Source: Streptomyces tibetensis (GTDB lineage: Bacteria > Actinomycetota > Actinomycetes > Streptomycetales > Streptomycetaceae). Taken from it: a stretch of 49,565 nucleotides of DNA. The position numbers and the translations under genes are program-made. Location of the stretch: the NCBI RefSeq assembly GCF_007655005.1, contig NZ_SZVW01000036.1:1-49565 (forward strand), written 5' to 3'. How positions within the stretch are numbered: position 1 is the first letter of the stretch; every line of letters begins with the position of its first letter. This document shows, piece by piece, positions 1 through 8,265 of this stretch. Below the pieces are notes generated by a model, which was given only the letters and a program-made list of their open reading frames with translations, ran no database searches and was not told where the DNA came from.

Positions 1-1671
1 GTCGGTGGCGTAGAGCTCGCGGCCCATGCCGGGGTGCTGGGCGCCTTGGCCGGTGAAGAGCAGTGCCAGGCGGCCGTCCGCGTCCGTGCTGCCGATCCGC
101 ACGCCCCGGGGAGTCTGCCCGGCGGCCAGTCCGGCGAGGGCCGAGGACAGGTGGTCCGGGTCCCCGCAGGGCACTGCCGCGCGGTGCTCGAACCGGGTGC
201 GGGTGGTGGCCAGCGAGTAGGCGATGTCCAGCGGGTCGGCGCCGGAGTCTTCCAGATGTTTGTGCAGGCGTGCCGCCTGTGCCCGCAGCGCGTGCTCCGA
301 GCGGGCCGACAGCAGCAGCATCGGCGACGCGGAGAAGGTGCCCGCATCCGCCCGCCCCGTTTCGGCCGGCTGCCTCCCTTCGGGCGTCTCTTCCAGCACC
401 ACATGGCAATTGGTGCCTCCCATCCCGAACGCGCTGACCCCGGCGAGCAGCGGCCCGCCCCCGGCACCGGGCTCGAGTGCCGCGTGCGCCGTCTGCACCT
501 TCAGCCGCAGCCGCTCCAGCGGTATCGCCGGATTCGGTGCCTCGAAGTTCAGGGACGCGGGCAGCGCCCGTTCGTGCAGGCAGAGCGCGGCCTTGACGAA
601 CCCGGCGATGCCGGCGGCGCCTTCCAGGTGCCCGATGTTGGTCTTGACCGAGCCCACCAGGAGGGGCTTGTTCGCAGGGCGTCCGGTGCCGTACACCGTG
701 CCGAGCGCCTGGGCCTCGACCGGGTCACCGGCGGGGGTGCCGGTGCCGTGCAGTTCGACGAAGCGTACGTCCGCGGGGCGTACCCCGGCCTGGTCGCAGG
801 CCGCCCGGAGCACCGCCTCCTGGCCGGCGCGGTCGGGGACGGTCAGCCCAGGGCCACCGCCGTCGTTGCCGGTCGCGACGCCGCGTACGACGCAGTACAC
901 CCGGTCGCCGTCGGCCAGCGCGTCGGCGAGCGGCTTGAGGACGACGATGGCACCGCCCTCGCCGCGTACGTAACCGTTGGCGCGGGCGTCGAAGGTGTGG
1001 CAGCGGCCGTCGGGCGACAGGGCTCCGGCCCGTTCCATGGCGGCCGAACCCTCCTCGGCGAGGACCAGGTTGACGCCTCCGGCAAGGGCGATCGTGGACG
1101 TTTTGCCGCGCAGGCTCTCCACCGCGAGAGCCACGGAGACCAGCGAGGACGACTGGCCGGTGTCGACCACCAGGCTCGGGCCGCGCAGGCCGAGGAAGTA
1201 CGACAGCCGGTTGGCGATCATCGAGTGCTGCAGGCCGGTGGCGGTGTAGGTGTCGGTGGGGGCACCGGCGCGGTGCAGCAGCGTCGCATAGTCGTCGTTC
1301 ATGGCGCCGACGAACACGCTCGCCGCCTCGCCGCGCAGTGACTCCGGCACGATCCCGGCGTCCTCCAGCGCCTCCCAGCCCAGTTCGAGCACCAGGCGCT
1401 GCTGCGGGTCGGTGGCGGCCGCCTCGCGGGGTGACATGCCGAAGAAGGCGGCGTCGAAGTCCGCGGGCGCGTCGATCGTGCCGCGCCGCCGGCCGTCGGC
1501 CGCCGTGACGACCGCGTCGGCCCCGCTGCTCAGCAGCTGCCAGAATTCCGCCGTTCCCGGTGCGCCCGGAAAACGGCAGGACATGCCGATGACAGCGATG
1601 GCATCGGACCGGTCTTCGCTTTTCTCCGCGTCCTGCGCCTTTTGCGTGGTGGCGTCACCATGCCCTGCCAT
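1..1671 (-). CDS. Modular type I polyketide synthase, loading module (KSQ-AT), 5' part only
   Basis: This is the N-terminal 557 residues of a modular PKS that runs off the left edge. The start is the ATG at 1671-1669, with GGGAGG and AGGAAC just upstream. A short acidic leader is followed at once by a ketosynthase (AVIGMSCRFPG). The active-site motif reads VDTGQSSS, with Gln in place of the nucleophilic Cys (codon near 1159). The downstream His motifs HGTGTPAGD and KTNIGHLEGAAG are intact. This is the KSQ signature: a decarboxylase that makes the starter unit from malonyl- or methylmalonyl-ACP and does not condense. The sequence then passes through the KS-AT linker and stops just after the AT entry motif FTGQGAQHPGMG, so AT specificity (acetate or propionate starter) cannot be read. 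The lack of an N-terminal docking helix and the KSQ make it the first PKS protein of the assembly line. It is divergent from the P450 operon. Confidence 0.95.
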   Translation of the reverse strand, partial: MAGHGDATTQKAQDAEKSEDRSDAIAVIGMSCRFPGAPGTAEFWQLLSSGADAVVTAADGRRRGTIDAPADFDAAFFGMSPREAAATDPQQRLVLELGWEALEDAGIVPESLRGEAASVFVGAMNDDYATLLHRAGAPTDTYTATGLQHSMIANRLSYFLGLRGPSLVVDTGQSSSLVSVALAVESLRGKTSTIALAGGVNLVLAEEGSAAMERAGALSPDGRCHTFDARANGYVRGEGGAIVVLKPLADALADGDRVYCVVRGVATGNDGGGPGLTVPDRAGQEAVLRAACDQAGVRPADVRFVELHGTGTPAGDPVEAQALGTVYGTGRPANKPLLVGSVKTNIGHLEGAAGIAGFVKAALCLHERALPASLNFEAPNPAIPLERLRLKVQTAHAALEPGAGGGPLLAGVSAFGMGGTNCHVVLEETPEGRQPAETGRADAGTFSASPMLLLSARSEHALRAQAARLHKHLEDSGADPLDIAYSLATTRTRFEHRAAVPCGDPDHLSSALAGLAAGQTPRGVRIGSTDADGRLALLFTGQGAQHPGMGRELYATD

Positions 1672-1901
1672 GGAGTTCCTGCCTCCCCGATACACGCGCC
1701 ACCGACGACAGCAGCGATCGGACAGTACTCAACAGCAAGGGGGAGGAGCGGGACAACGCGGCGGTGGCGAATATGTCAGGTCCCGGCGGGAGAGGACTCG
1801 GGATCGTAATTGTGTCAGGTCCGTCTTGGCGCGGGGCCGCACGGGTTCCTACGCTCCGCCAGCGTCGAGGGTCTCGAATACTTTCCGCGAGGAGAATGCC
1901 G
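1672..1901. promoter_or_regulatory. Divergent intergenic region between PKS and P450 operon
   Basis: This 230-bp gap separates the first PKS gene (leftward) from the P450/deoxysugar operon (rightward), so promoters for both should lie here. The PKS ribosome site (GGGAGG) is at its left edge and the P450 site AGGAG at 1890-1894 at its right edge. I see no convincing -35/-10 pair or clean palindrome. It is a natural target for the pathway activator, by inference only. Confidence 0.5.
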
Positions 1902-3113
1902 ATGGTCGACAGCGTGACCGGGCCGATGGAGCTCAGCAAGGACGCGAATGCCAAGGAGCTGCTCGACTGGTTCAGCCATAACCGGACCCACCATCCCGTC
2001 TTCTGGGACGAGGGCCGTCAAGCGTGGCAGGTGTTCCGGTATGACGACTACCTGACCGTCTCGAATCATCCCGAGTTTTTCTCGTCGGATTTCACGGAGG
2101 TCGCGCCGACCCCGCCCGAGCTGGAGATGATCCTCGGGCCCGGCACCATCGGCGCCCTGGACCCGCCCGCCCACGGCCCCATGCGCAAGCTGGTCAGCCA
2201 GGCGTTCACACCCCGGCGGATGGCCGGTCAGGAACAGCGGATCCGGGTCATCGCCGAGGAACTGCTGGACCGGGTGCGTGGGCAGAAGACCATCGACGTC
2301 GTCGGTGACGTCGCCTATACGCTGCCGGTGATCGTCATCGCGGAACTGCTGGGCATCCCCGCCAGTGACCGGGATCTGTTCCGGGAATGGGTCGACACCC
2401 TGCTCTCCAACGAGGGCATGGAGTACCCCAACCTGCCCGACAACTTCGCGGAGACGATCGCCCCCGCGCTGCGGGAGATGACCGAATATCTCCTGGGACA
2501 CGTGCACGCCAAGCGGGATAATCCATCCGGCGACCTGATCAGCGGTCTGGTCCAGGCCGAACAGGACGGGCGACGGCTCACCGACCTGGAGATCATCAAT
2601 ATCGTCGCGCTGCTGCTGACCGCGGGGCACGTTTCGTCGAGCACTCTGCTCAGCAATCTCTTTCTGGTGCTGGAGGAGAACCCGCAGGCATGGGCAGATC
2701 TGCGCGCCGACCGTGAACTGGTGCTGGGCGCGATCGAGGAGACGCTGCGCTATCGCAGTCCCTTCAACAATATCTTCCGATTCCTCAAGGAAGACACCGA
2801 CATACTCGGCCCCACCATGCGGAAAGGGCAACTGGTCATTGCCTGGAGCCAGTCGGCAAACCGCGACCCCGAGCATTTCCCGGACCCCGACACATTCGAC
2901 ATCCGGCGTTCCGGCGGCACCCGGCACATGGCGTTCGGGCACGGTATCCACCACTGTCTGGGCGCCTTCCTGGCCAGGCTCGAAGGCAAGGTGCTGCTGG
3001 AACTCATGCTGGAACGGATCGAGGGGTTCCGCATAGATCACGACAACGCCGGCTACTACGAGGCCGACCAGCTCACCGCGAAGTACCTGCCCGTCCACAT
3101 CGAGTGGCGCTGA
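1902..3113 (+). CDS. Cytochrome P450 macrolide hydroxylase (TylI-like)
   Basis: A 403-aa bacterial class I P450, the usual length. The ATG at 1902 is preferred because AGGAG (1890-1894) lies 7 nt upstream; the in-frame ATG at 1896 is too close to it. The heme loop FGHGIHHCLG carries the Cys ligand at residue 352, ExxR is E280-T-L-R283, and the I-helix reads A241-GHVSSS rather than the classical AGxDT, so the acid/alcohol pair is absent, as in some other macrolide P450s. Its place at the head of an operon with aminotransferase, thymidylyltransferase and thioesterase resembles the tylI-tylB-tylA1-tylO order of tylosin clusters. The likely role is oxidation of the ethyl side chain of the lactone toward the aldehyde found in 16-membered macrolides. 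Position and substrate are inferred. It needs external ferredoxin and reductase, not seen here. Confidence 0.9.
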   Translation: MVDSVTGPMELSKDANAKELLDWFSHNRTHHPVFWDEGRQAWQVFRYDDYLTVSNHPEFFSSDFTEVAPTPPELEMILGPGTIGALDPPAHGPMRKLVSQAFTPRRMAGQEQRIRVIAEELLDRVRGQKTIDVVGDVAYTLPVIVIAELLGIPASDRDLFREWVDTLLSNEGMEYPNLPDNFAETIAPALREMTEYLLGHVHAKRDNPSGDLISGLVQAEQDGRRLTDLEIINIVALLLTAGHVSSSTLLSNLFLVLEENPQAWADLRADRELVLGAIEETLRYRSPFNNIFRFLKEDTDILGPTMRKGQLVIAWSQSANRDPEHFPDPDTFDIRRSGGTRHMAFGHGIHHCLGAFLARLEGKVLLELMLERIEGFRIDHDNAGYYEADQLTAKYLPVHIEWR

Positions 3114-3163
3114 CGAGAGCCGCCGGCCCCGGGCTTCGCGGTCCGGATGACGGTCGTGGAGCC

Positions 3164-3646
3164 GTGCCGCCTGAGAGGAGCGCCGCCATCGCTGAGAAGA
3201 CAGCCGAGCCGTCCAACGCCCATCTGGTCGGCAGGATCAAGCCGTGCCGGTTGATCGGACTCGAACAGCACACCGATCCCAGGGGCAGCCTTTCCGTCGT
3301 CGAGGCCGGCACGACCGTGGACTTCGCCATCGAGCGCGTCTACTACATGCACGGCCAGGACGAGTCCTCGCCGCCCCGCGGTCTGCACGCCCACCGCACC
3401 CTGGAACAGCTGGTGATCGCCGTGCACGGGTGCTTCTCGATCACTTTGGACGACGGCTTCCACAGCACCACCTACCGGCTCGACGAGCCGGGCGCGGGGC
3501 TCTACATCAGCCCCATGGTGTGGCGGGTCCTGAAGGACTTCTCCGCGGACTCCGTCGCCCTCGTGCTGGCCTCGCAGCACTACGAGGAGTCGGATTACTA
3601 CCGCGACTACGACGCCTTCCTGCGCGACGCCTGGAGCCTGAAGTGA
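3164..3646 (+). CDS. dTDP-4-keto-6-deoxyglucose 3,4-ketoisomerase (Tyl1a/FdtA-like)
   Basis: A cupin-fold protein of the FdtA/WxcM C-terminal family. It converts dTDP-4-keto-6-deoxy-D-glucose to the 3-keto sugar that the next gene product aminates, a step of mycaminose biosynthesis. Family marks are the conserved DPRGSLSVVE near the N terminus, the active-site stretch RGLHAHRTLEQ, and a C-terminal ASQHYEESDYYRDYDAF close to the family hallmark Y-x-E-x-D-Y-x-R-Y-x-F. The start is uncertain. The reading frame is open from a GTG at 3104 inside the P450 gene and has a GTG at 3164, yet the best ribosome site (GAGAGGAG, 3173-3180) sits 7 nt before an ATC codon at 3188, which also fits the family's N terminus best. 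The stop overlaps the next gene by GTGA, so translation is probably coupled. Confidence 0.9.
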   Translation: MPPERSAAIAEKTAEPSNAHLVGRIKPCRLIGLEQHTDPRGSLSVVEAGTTVDFAIERVYYMHGQDESSPPRGLHAHRTLEQLVIAVHGCFSITLDDGFHSTTYRLDEPGAGLYISPMVWRVLKDFSADSVALVLASQHYEESDYYRDYDAFLRDAWSLK

Positions 3647-4803
3647 GCGCACCCGCCCCTACCGTGCCCTTCGTCGACCTGAAGGCGACCTACCAGGAGG
3701 TGCGGGCCGGCATCGACGCGGCCCTGGCCCGGGTCGCCGCCTCCGGGCGCTACCTGCTCGGCGCCGAACTGGCAGCGTTCGAAGCCGAGTACGCCGCGAC
3801 CTGCGGCAACGAACACTGCGTCGGCGTCGGCAGCGGGACCGACGCGCTGGAACTGGCGCTGCGCGCCCTGGGGATCGGCCCCGGCGACGAGGTGATCGTG
3901 CCCGCACACACCTTCATCGGCAGCTGGCTCGCCGTCTCCGCCGCGGGGGCGCGGCCGGTGCCCGTCGACCCGGACCCGGACGGGCTGTCCATGGACCCCG
4001 CCCGCGTCGAGGCCGCCCTCACCCCGCGCACCGCCGCCGTGATGCCGGTCCACCTCTACGGCCATCCCACCGACCTCGACCCGCTGCTGGCCCTCGCCGA
4101 ACGGCACGGTCTGGCCGTCGTGGAGGACGCCGCCCAGGCGCACGGCGCCCGCTACCGGGGCCGTCGGATCGGCTCCGGCCATGTGGCCGCGTTCAGCTTC
4201 TACCCCGCCAAGAACCTGGGCGCCATGGGGGACGGCGGCGCGGTGGTCACCGCAGACGCCGCGCTGGCCGAGCGGATACGTGTGCTGCGCAACAACGGCT
4301 GCCGCGAGCAGTACCTGCACGAGGTGCGCTCCCCGCACTCCCGGCTCGACGAGTTCCAGGCCGCCGTCCTGCGGGCCAAGCTGCCGCACCTCGGCGCCTG
4401 GAACGCCCACCGGGCCGAGGTCGCCGACCGCTACACCCGCGCCCTCGCCGCCGTCCCCGGTATCACCGTCCCGCCCCGCGCGCCCTGGGCGGACCCGGTG
4501 TGGCACCTCTACGTCATCCGCAGCCCCGAACGCGACGCGCTGCGCCGCAGACTCCACTCGGCCGGGGTGGAGACCCACATCCACTACCCCGTACCGCCGC
4601 ACCGGTCGCCGGCCTACGCCGACGACCCGGCCGGCGGACCGGCGGGCACCCACCCCAACAGCGAACGCCTGGCCGCACACGTGCTCAGCCTGCCCATGGG
4701 CCCCCACCTGGGCCAGGACGCGGTCAGCGCCGTGGTGGACGCGGTGCGCGCTGCCGCCGAGGCGGCCGACGACAGGCTCCTGCCGGTGACGGAGCGGCCA
4801 TGA
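3643..4803 (+). CDS. dTDP-3-keto-6-deoxyhexose 3-aminotransferase (TylB-like)
   Basis: A 386-aa PLP-dependent sugar aminotransferase of the DegT/DnrJ/EryC1/StrS family. It should transfer an amino group from glutamate to C-3 of the 3-keto sugar made by the ketoisomerase, giving the amino precursor of mycaminose. Seen in the sequence: the N-terminal VPFVDLKATYQE typical of the family, GSGTDALELAL (cofactor phosphate side), VVEDAAQAHGA (Asp contacting the PLP ring nitrogen), and SFYPAKNLGAMGDGG with the PLP lysine at K190. The start is the GTG at 3643 overlapping the previous stop (GTGA). Its own stop overlaps the next ATG (ATGA). The gene pair (isomerase then aminotransferase) matches the Tyl1a/TylB and FdtA/FdtB pairs, so C-3 specificity is the best reading. 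C-4 aminotransferases also belong to this family. Confidence 0.93.
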   Translation: MSAPAPTVPFVDLKATYQEVRAGIDAALARVAASGRYLLGAELAAFEAEYAATCGNEHCVGVGSGTDALELALRALGIGPGDEVIVPAHTFIGSWLAVSAAGARPVPVDPDPDGLSMDPARVEAALTPRTAAVMPVHLYGHPTDLDPLLALAERHGLAVVEDAAQAHGARYRGRRIGSGHVAAFSFYPAKNLGAMGDGGAVVTADAALAERIRVLRNNGCREQYLHEVRSPHSRLDEFQAAVLRAKLPHLGAWNAHRAEVADRYTRALAAVPGITVPPRAPWADPVWHLYVIRSPERDALRRRLHSAGVETHIHYPVPPHRSPAYADDPAGGPAGTHPNSERLAAHVLSLPMGPHLGQDAVSAVVDAVRAAAEAADDRLLPVTERP

Positions 4804-5804
4804 CCGACACCACGTCACGGCGTCCCGGCACCGGCCGCGGCGTCAAGGGGATCATCCTCGCGGGCGGCGGAGGCACCCGGCTGCGGCCACTGACCGGCGT
4901 GTTGTCCAAGCAGGTGCTGCCTGTCTACGACAAGCCCATGATCCACTATCCGTTGTCCGTGCTCATGCTGGCCGGCATCCGCGAGATCCTGGTCATCTCC
5001 TCGCCCGAGCACCTCGACCTGTTCCGGCGGCTGCTCGGTGACGGTTCCCGGCTCGGCCTGGACATCAGCTACGCCGAGCAGCCCGAGCCCCGGGGCATCG
5101 CCCAGGCCCTCACCCTCGGCTCCGGGCACATCGGCGACTCGCAGGTGGCGCTCATCCTCGGCGACAACATCTTCCACGGCCCCGGCTTCTCCTCGGTCCT
5201 GCAGGGCAGCATCCGGCACCTCGACGGCTGTGTGCTGTTCGGCTACCCGGTGAGTGACCCGTGGCGCTACGGCGTCGGCGAGATCGACGACCAGGGGCTG
5301 CTGCTGTCGCTCGAGGAGAAGCCGTCCCACCCGCGCTCCAACCTCGCCATCACCGGGCTGTACCTGTACGACAACGACGTCGTGGACATCGCCGCGGACA
5401 TCAGGCCGTCCGCGCGTGGCGAACTGGAGATCACCGACGTCAACCAGGTGTACCTGGAACAGAAGCGGGCCCGGCTGATCGAACTGGGCCGCGGCTTCGC
5501 CTGGCTCGACATGGGCACGCACGACTCCCTCCTCCAGGCCGGCCAGTACGTACAGCTGCTGGGACAGCGCCAGGGCGTGCGGATCGCCTGCGTCGAGGAG
5601 ATAGCGCTGCGCATGGGGTTCATCGACGCGGACGCGCTGTTCGCGCTGGGCCGGGAGTACGGCAACTCGACGTACGGCGCCTACCTGATGGAGGTGGCCT
5701 CCCGCACGGCCGACGAGGGCGCCCTCACCGATGGCTTCACCGAGGCCCGGCGACCAAAGAGCGCCCAGCGGACGTGGTGGCAGCCCCCGAGGAAAGGACG
5801 ATGA
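4800..5804 (+). CDS. rfbA: Glucose-1-phosphate thymidylyltransferase (RmlA/TylA1)
   Basis: A 334-aa nucleotidyltransferase that joins glucose-1-phosphate and dTTP to make dTDP-glucose, the common precursor of both cluster sugars. The signature GGGGTRLRPLT is at residues 22-32, followed by KQVLPVYDKPMIHYPLS, the metal-binding region LILGDNIFHG and the conserved EEKPSHPRSNLAITGLY. The start ATG at 4800 overlaps the aminotransferase stop (ATGA) and its own stop overlaps the next ATG. It is longer than the ~290-aa norm through a basic C-terminal tail after GAYLMEVA, which may simply be drift. The 4,6-dehydratase that must act next is not in the window. Confidence 0.95.
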   Translation: MTDTTSRRPGTGRGVKGIILAGGGGTRLRPLTGVLSKQVLPVYDKPMIHYPLSVLMLAGIREILVISSPEHLDLFRRLLGDGSRLGLDISYAEQPEPRGIAQALTLGSGHIGDSQVALILGDNIFHGPGFSSVLQGSIRHLDGCVLFGYPVSDPWRYGVGEIDDQGLLLSLEEKPSHPRSNLAITGLYLYDNDVVDIAADIRPSARGELEITDVNQVYLEQKRARLIELGRGFAWLDMGTHDSLLQAGQYVQLLGQRQGVRIACVEEIALRMGFIDADALFALGREYGNSTYGAYLMEVASRTADEGALTDGFTEARRPKSAQRTWWQPPRKGR

Positions 5805-8212
5805 CCCCCGTGTCGACATCTGCGGATCTGCGTAACCTGTGCGACCTGTGGCTCCGCCGGTACCGTCCGAGCACCGCGCCCGTGGCACGGCTGGCTTGCT
5901 TCCCGCACGCGGGCGGCTCGGCGAGTGCCTTCCTGCCGCTGATCCGGGAGCTGCCCCAGGAGGTCGAGGTGCTCGCCGTCCAGTACCCGGGCCGACAGGA
6001 CCGCCGGGCGGAGCCGCTGGTCGACAGCATCGAGCAGCTGGCCGCCCCGCTCGCCGACGTGCTCCAGGCGCAGACCGGACCGCCCCTGGTGTTCTTCGGG
6101 CACAGCATGGGGGCCACCGTCGCCTACGAGGTGGCGCGCATCCTGGAACAGCGGGGGACAGGGCCTGCCGCGCTCGTGGTCTCCGGCCGCCGGGCCCCCA
6201 CCGTGAACACCGTCAGCGCGGTGCACCTGTATGACGACGACCGGCTCATCGACGAACTGCGCTCCCTGGACGGCACGGACAGCAGCCTGCTCACCGACCC
6301 CGAGTTGCTGGAGCTGGTCCTGCCCGCGATCCGCAACGACTACCGCGCCGTGGGGCACTACGTGCACCGTCCCGGCACGCCGCTGTCCTGCCCGCTGACC
6401 GTCCTCACCGGCGTCGACGACCCCAACGTGAGCGCGGCGCAGGCAGCGGCCTGGAGCCAGGTGGCCGCCGCCGCCCCCCGCGTGCACACCATGCCGGGCG
6501 GTCACTTCTTCCTGTTCGAACGGCCGGCGGAGGTCTGCGCGGCTGTCGTGGGCGCGATCTCTGCCGTACTCCCGGCGGGAACGCCGCCCCTGCCGCCGGC
6601 CACCCCGGGACGCCGATACACAACACCGGGACACACGGCGGCGACTGCCGGACTCCCCGCCGGGATCCCGGAACCCCCGGCAGGGGCCCCAGGACCTGCC
6701 CGAGCCGGGGCCTCGGGGCCTGCCCGGACCGGGCGCCCCTCGGCGCGGACGGATGGCAGGCGCGTGCGGCGGCCGGAGCCGGGGGCCGCGTCCGGCACCG
6801 ACTACGTCGACAGGCGGCGCACCGCCGAGCGAGTGCGTGTGTCGGCCGACGCGGCCGACAGCCGGGTGCACCCGATGGCAAAGGTGCCCGGATGGCTGGA
6901 CGACTACGCACGGGCCCACCACTTCCACGCCGAGCCGATCCCCTTCGACCGGCTCCGGCGGTGGTACTTCGAACCCGGCACCGGCGACCTGCGCCACGAG
7001 ACCGGCCGCTTCTTCGCTGTCGAGGGGCTGCGCACCGGCTCGGACAGCGACCCCGCCGACCGGGTGCAGCCGATCATCGCGCAGCCCGAAGTGGGGCTGC
7101 TGGGCATCCTGGCCCATGAGTTCGACGGAGTTCTGCACTTCCTGATGCAGGCCAAGCCCGAGCCCGGCAACGTCAACGGGCTGCAGCTGTCACCCACCGT
7201 GCAGGCCACCCGCAGCAACTTCGACGAGGTGCACCACGGCCGCCCGACCCCGTTCCTCGACTGGTTCATCCAGCACCCGGGCCGGCGCGTGCTGGCCGAC
7301 AGCATCCAGTCCGAACAGGCCGACTGGTTCCTGCACAAGCACAACCGCAACATGGTCGTGGAGACCGACACGGTGGTGGAGGCGGACGACGCCTTCCGCT
7401 GGCTGACGCTCGGTCAGATTCGGCAGCTGATGCTGCGGGACGACCTGGTCAACATGGACACCCGCAGCGTCCTGGCCTGTCTGCCGACCGCGGGCGGGGC
7501 CTGCCACGGGGACGGCACGCCGGACAGCGGGGAGGAGTTCGCGGGCGCGCTGCGCAAGTCCTTCTACGGCGAGGCCGAGCCGCTGTACGAGGCGCACGCC
7601 ATCACTGGCTGCCTCACCGATGTGCGGGCGCTGCGCATCCTGCGTCAGCAGACGGTGCCGCTGGAGCAGGCCTACGCGCACGGCTGGGAGCGGACGGAGA
7701 CCACGATCCGGCACCGCGACGGGCGGCACTTCGAGATCATGGCCGTCGACGTCAAGGCGGAGCGGCGTGAAGTGGCCTCCTGGACCCAGCCGTTGCTGCG
7801 GCCCTGTTCCCAGGGGCTGGTGGCCCTGATCACCCGCCGCTTCGACGGCGTGCTGCACGCCCTGGTGGCAGCCCGGTCCGGCGCCGGGACACTGAACGTC
7901 GCCGAGTTCGGCCCGAGCGTGCAGTGCAGGCCGGCCGAGTTGTCCGCAGACGCACCCCCCTACCTCGACTACGTCCAAGCCTGCGGGACCGACCGGATCC
8001 GGTACGACGTGATCCATTCCGAGGAGGGCGGCCGGTTTTATCACGCGCGCAATCGCTACCTCGTGATCGAGGCCGGTGCGGAAATCCCGGCGGACTGCCC
8101 GCCCGGTTTCCGGTGGGCGACCTTCGGACAGCTCACCGATCTGCTTGCGCACGGAAATTACCTCAATGTCGAGCTCCGCACGCTCATCACCTGCGCCCAC
8201 GCGACCTACTAG
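5801..8212 (+). CDS. Fused type II thioesterase / NDP-hexose 2,3-dehydratase
   Basis: One 803-aa frame encodes two proteins that are normally separate. Residues about 20-260 are a type II thioesterase (TylO-like, editing stalled acyl groups off PKS carrier proteins): GHSMG with Ser102, Asp206/207 in GVDDPN, and His235 in GGHFFLF. Residues about 265-355 are a Pro/Gly/Ala/Arg-rich linker with unusual codons (CGA, ACA, CCA, GGA, CCT) for this G+C-rich gene. Residues about 359-803 are an NDP-hexose 2,3-dehydratase (TylCVI/EryBVI-like), which starts 2-deoxygenation for mycarose. Its two halves repeat each other, with FDGVLHFLMQAKPEPGN and FDGVLHALVAARSGAGT aligned. The ATG at 5801 has GAGGAAAGG upstream and overlaps the previous stop. 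There is no stop codon or strong ribosome site between the domains; a weak internal GTG near 6833-6840 could still allow a separate dehydratase. Confidence 0.9.
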   Translation: MTPVSTSADLRNLCDLWLRRYRPSTAPVARLACFPHAGGSASAFLPLIRELPQEVEVLAVQYPGRQDRRAEPLVDSIEQLAAPLADVLQAQTGPPLVFFGHSMGATVAYEVARILEQRGTGPAALVVSGRRAPTVNTVSAVHLYDDDRLIDELRSLDGTDSSLLTDPELLELVLPAIRNDYRAVGHYVHRPGTPLSCPLTVLTGVDDPNVSAAQAAAWSQVAAAAPRVHTMPGGHFFLFERPAEVCAAVVGAISAVLPAGTPPLPPATPGRRYTTPGHTAATAGLPAGIPEPPAGAPGPARAGASGPARTGRPSARTDGRRVRRPEPGAASGTDYVDRRRTAERVRVSADAADSRVHPMAKVPGWLDDYARAHHFHAEPIPFDRLRRWYFEPGTGDLRHETGRFFAVEGLRTGSDSDPADRVQPIIAQPEVGLLGILAHEFDGVLHFLMQAKPEPGNVNGLQLSPTVQATRSNFDEVHHGRPTPFLDWFIQHPGRRVLADSIQSEQADWFLHKHNRNMVVETDTVVEADDAFRWLTLGQIRQLMLRDDLVNMDTRSVLACLPTAGGACHGDGTPDSGEEFAGALRKSFYGEAEPLYEAHAITGCLTDVRALRILRQQTVPLEQAYAHGWERTETTIRHRDGRHFEIMAVDVKAERREVASWTQPLLRPCSQGLVALITRRFDGVLHALVAARSGAGTLNVAEFGPSVQCRPAELSADAPPYLDYVQACGTDRIRYDVIHSEEGGRFYHARNRYLVIEAGAEIPADCPPGFRWATFGQLTDLLAHGNYLNVELRTLITCAHATY

Positions 8213-8236
8213 ACGAGCGCTCCCTCCACAGCCCGG

Positions 8237-8265
8237 TCGCGCCAGGCGGCCGGTGACCTGGCGAC
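8237..8265 (+). terminator. Possible terminator after the deoxysugar operon
   Basis: CGCCAGG (8240-8246) pairs with CCTGGCG (8257-8263), extendable with a bulge on both sides, 25 nt after the operon's last stop. There is no T tract, as is common for Streptomyces. This is a weak call. Confidence 0.4.

Noticed and set aside
1815..3098. Long minus-strand open frame opposite the P450 gene (427 codons)
   Set aside because: High G+C makes long antisense frames common. This one has no recognisable domain and lies wholly over a clear P450.
3607..4818. Long minus-strand open frame opposite the aminotransferase
   Set aside because: Antisense shadow of a gene with clear PLP motifs; no ribosome site or family resemblance.
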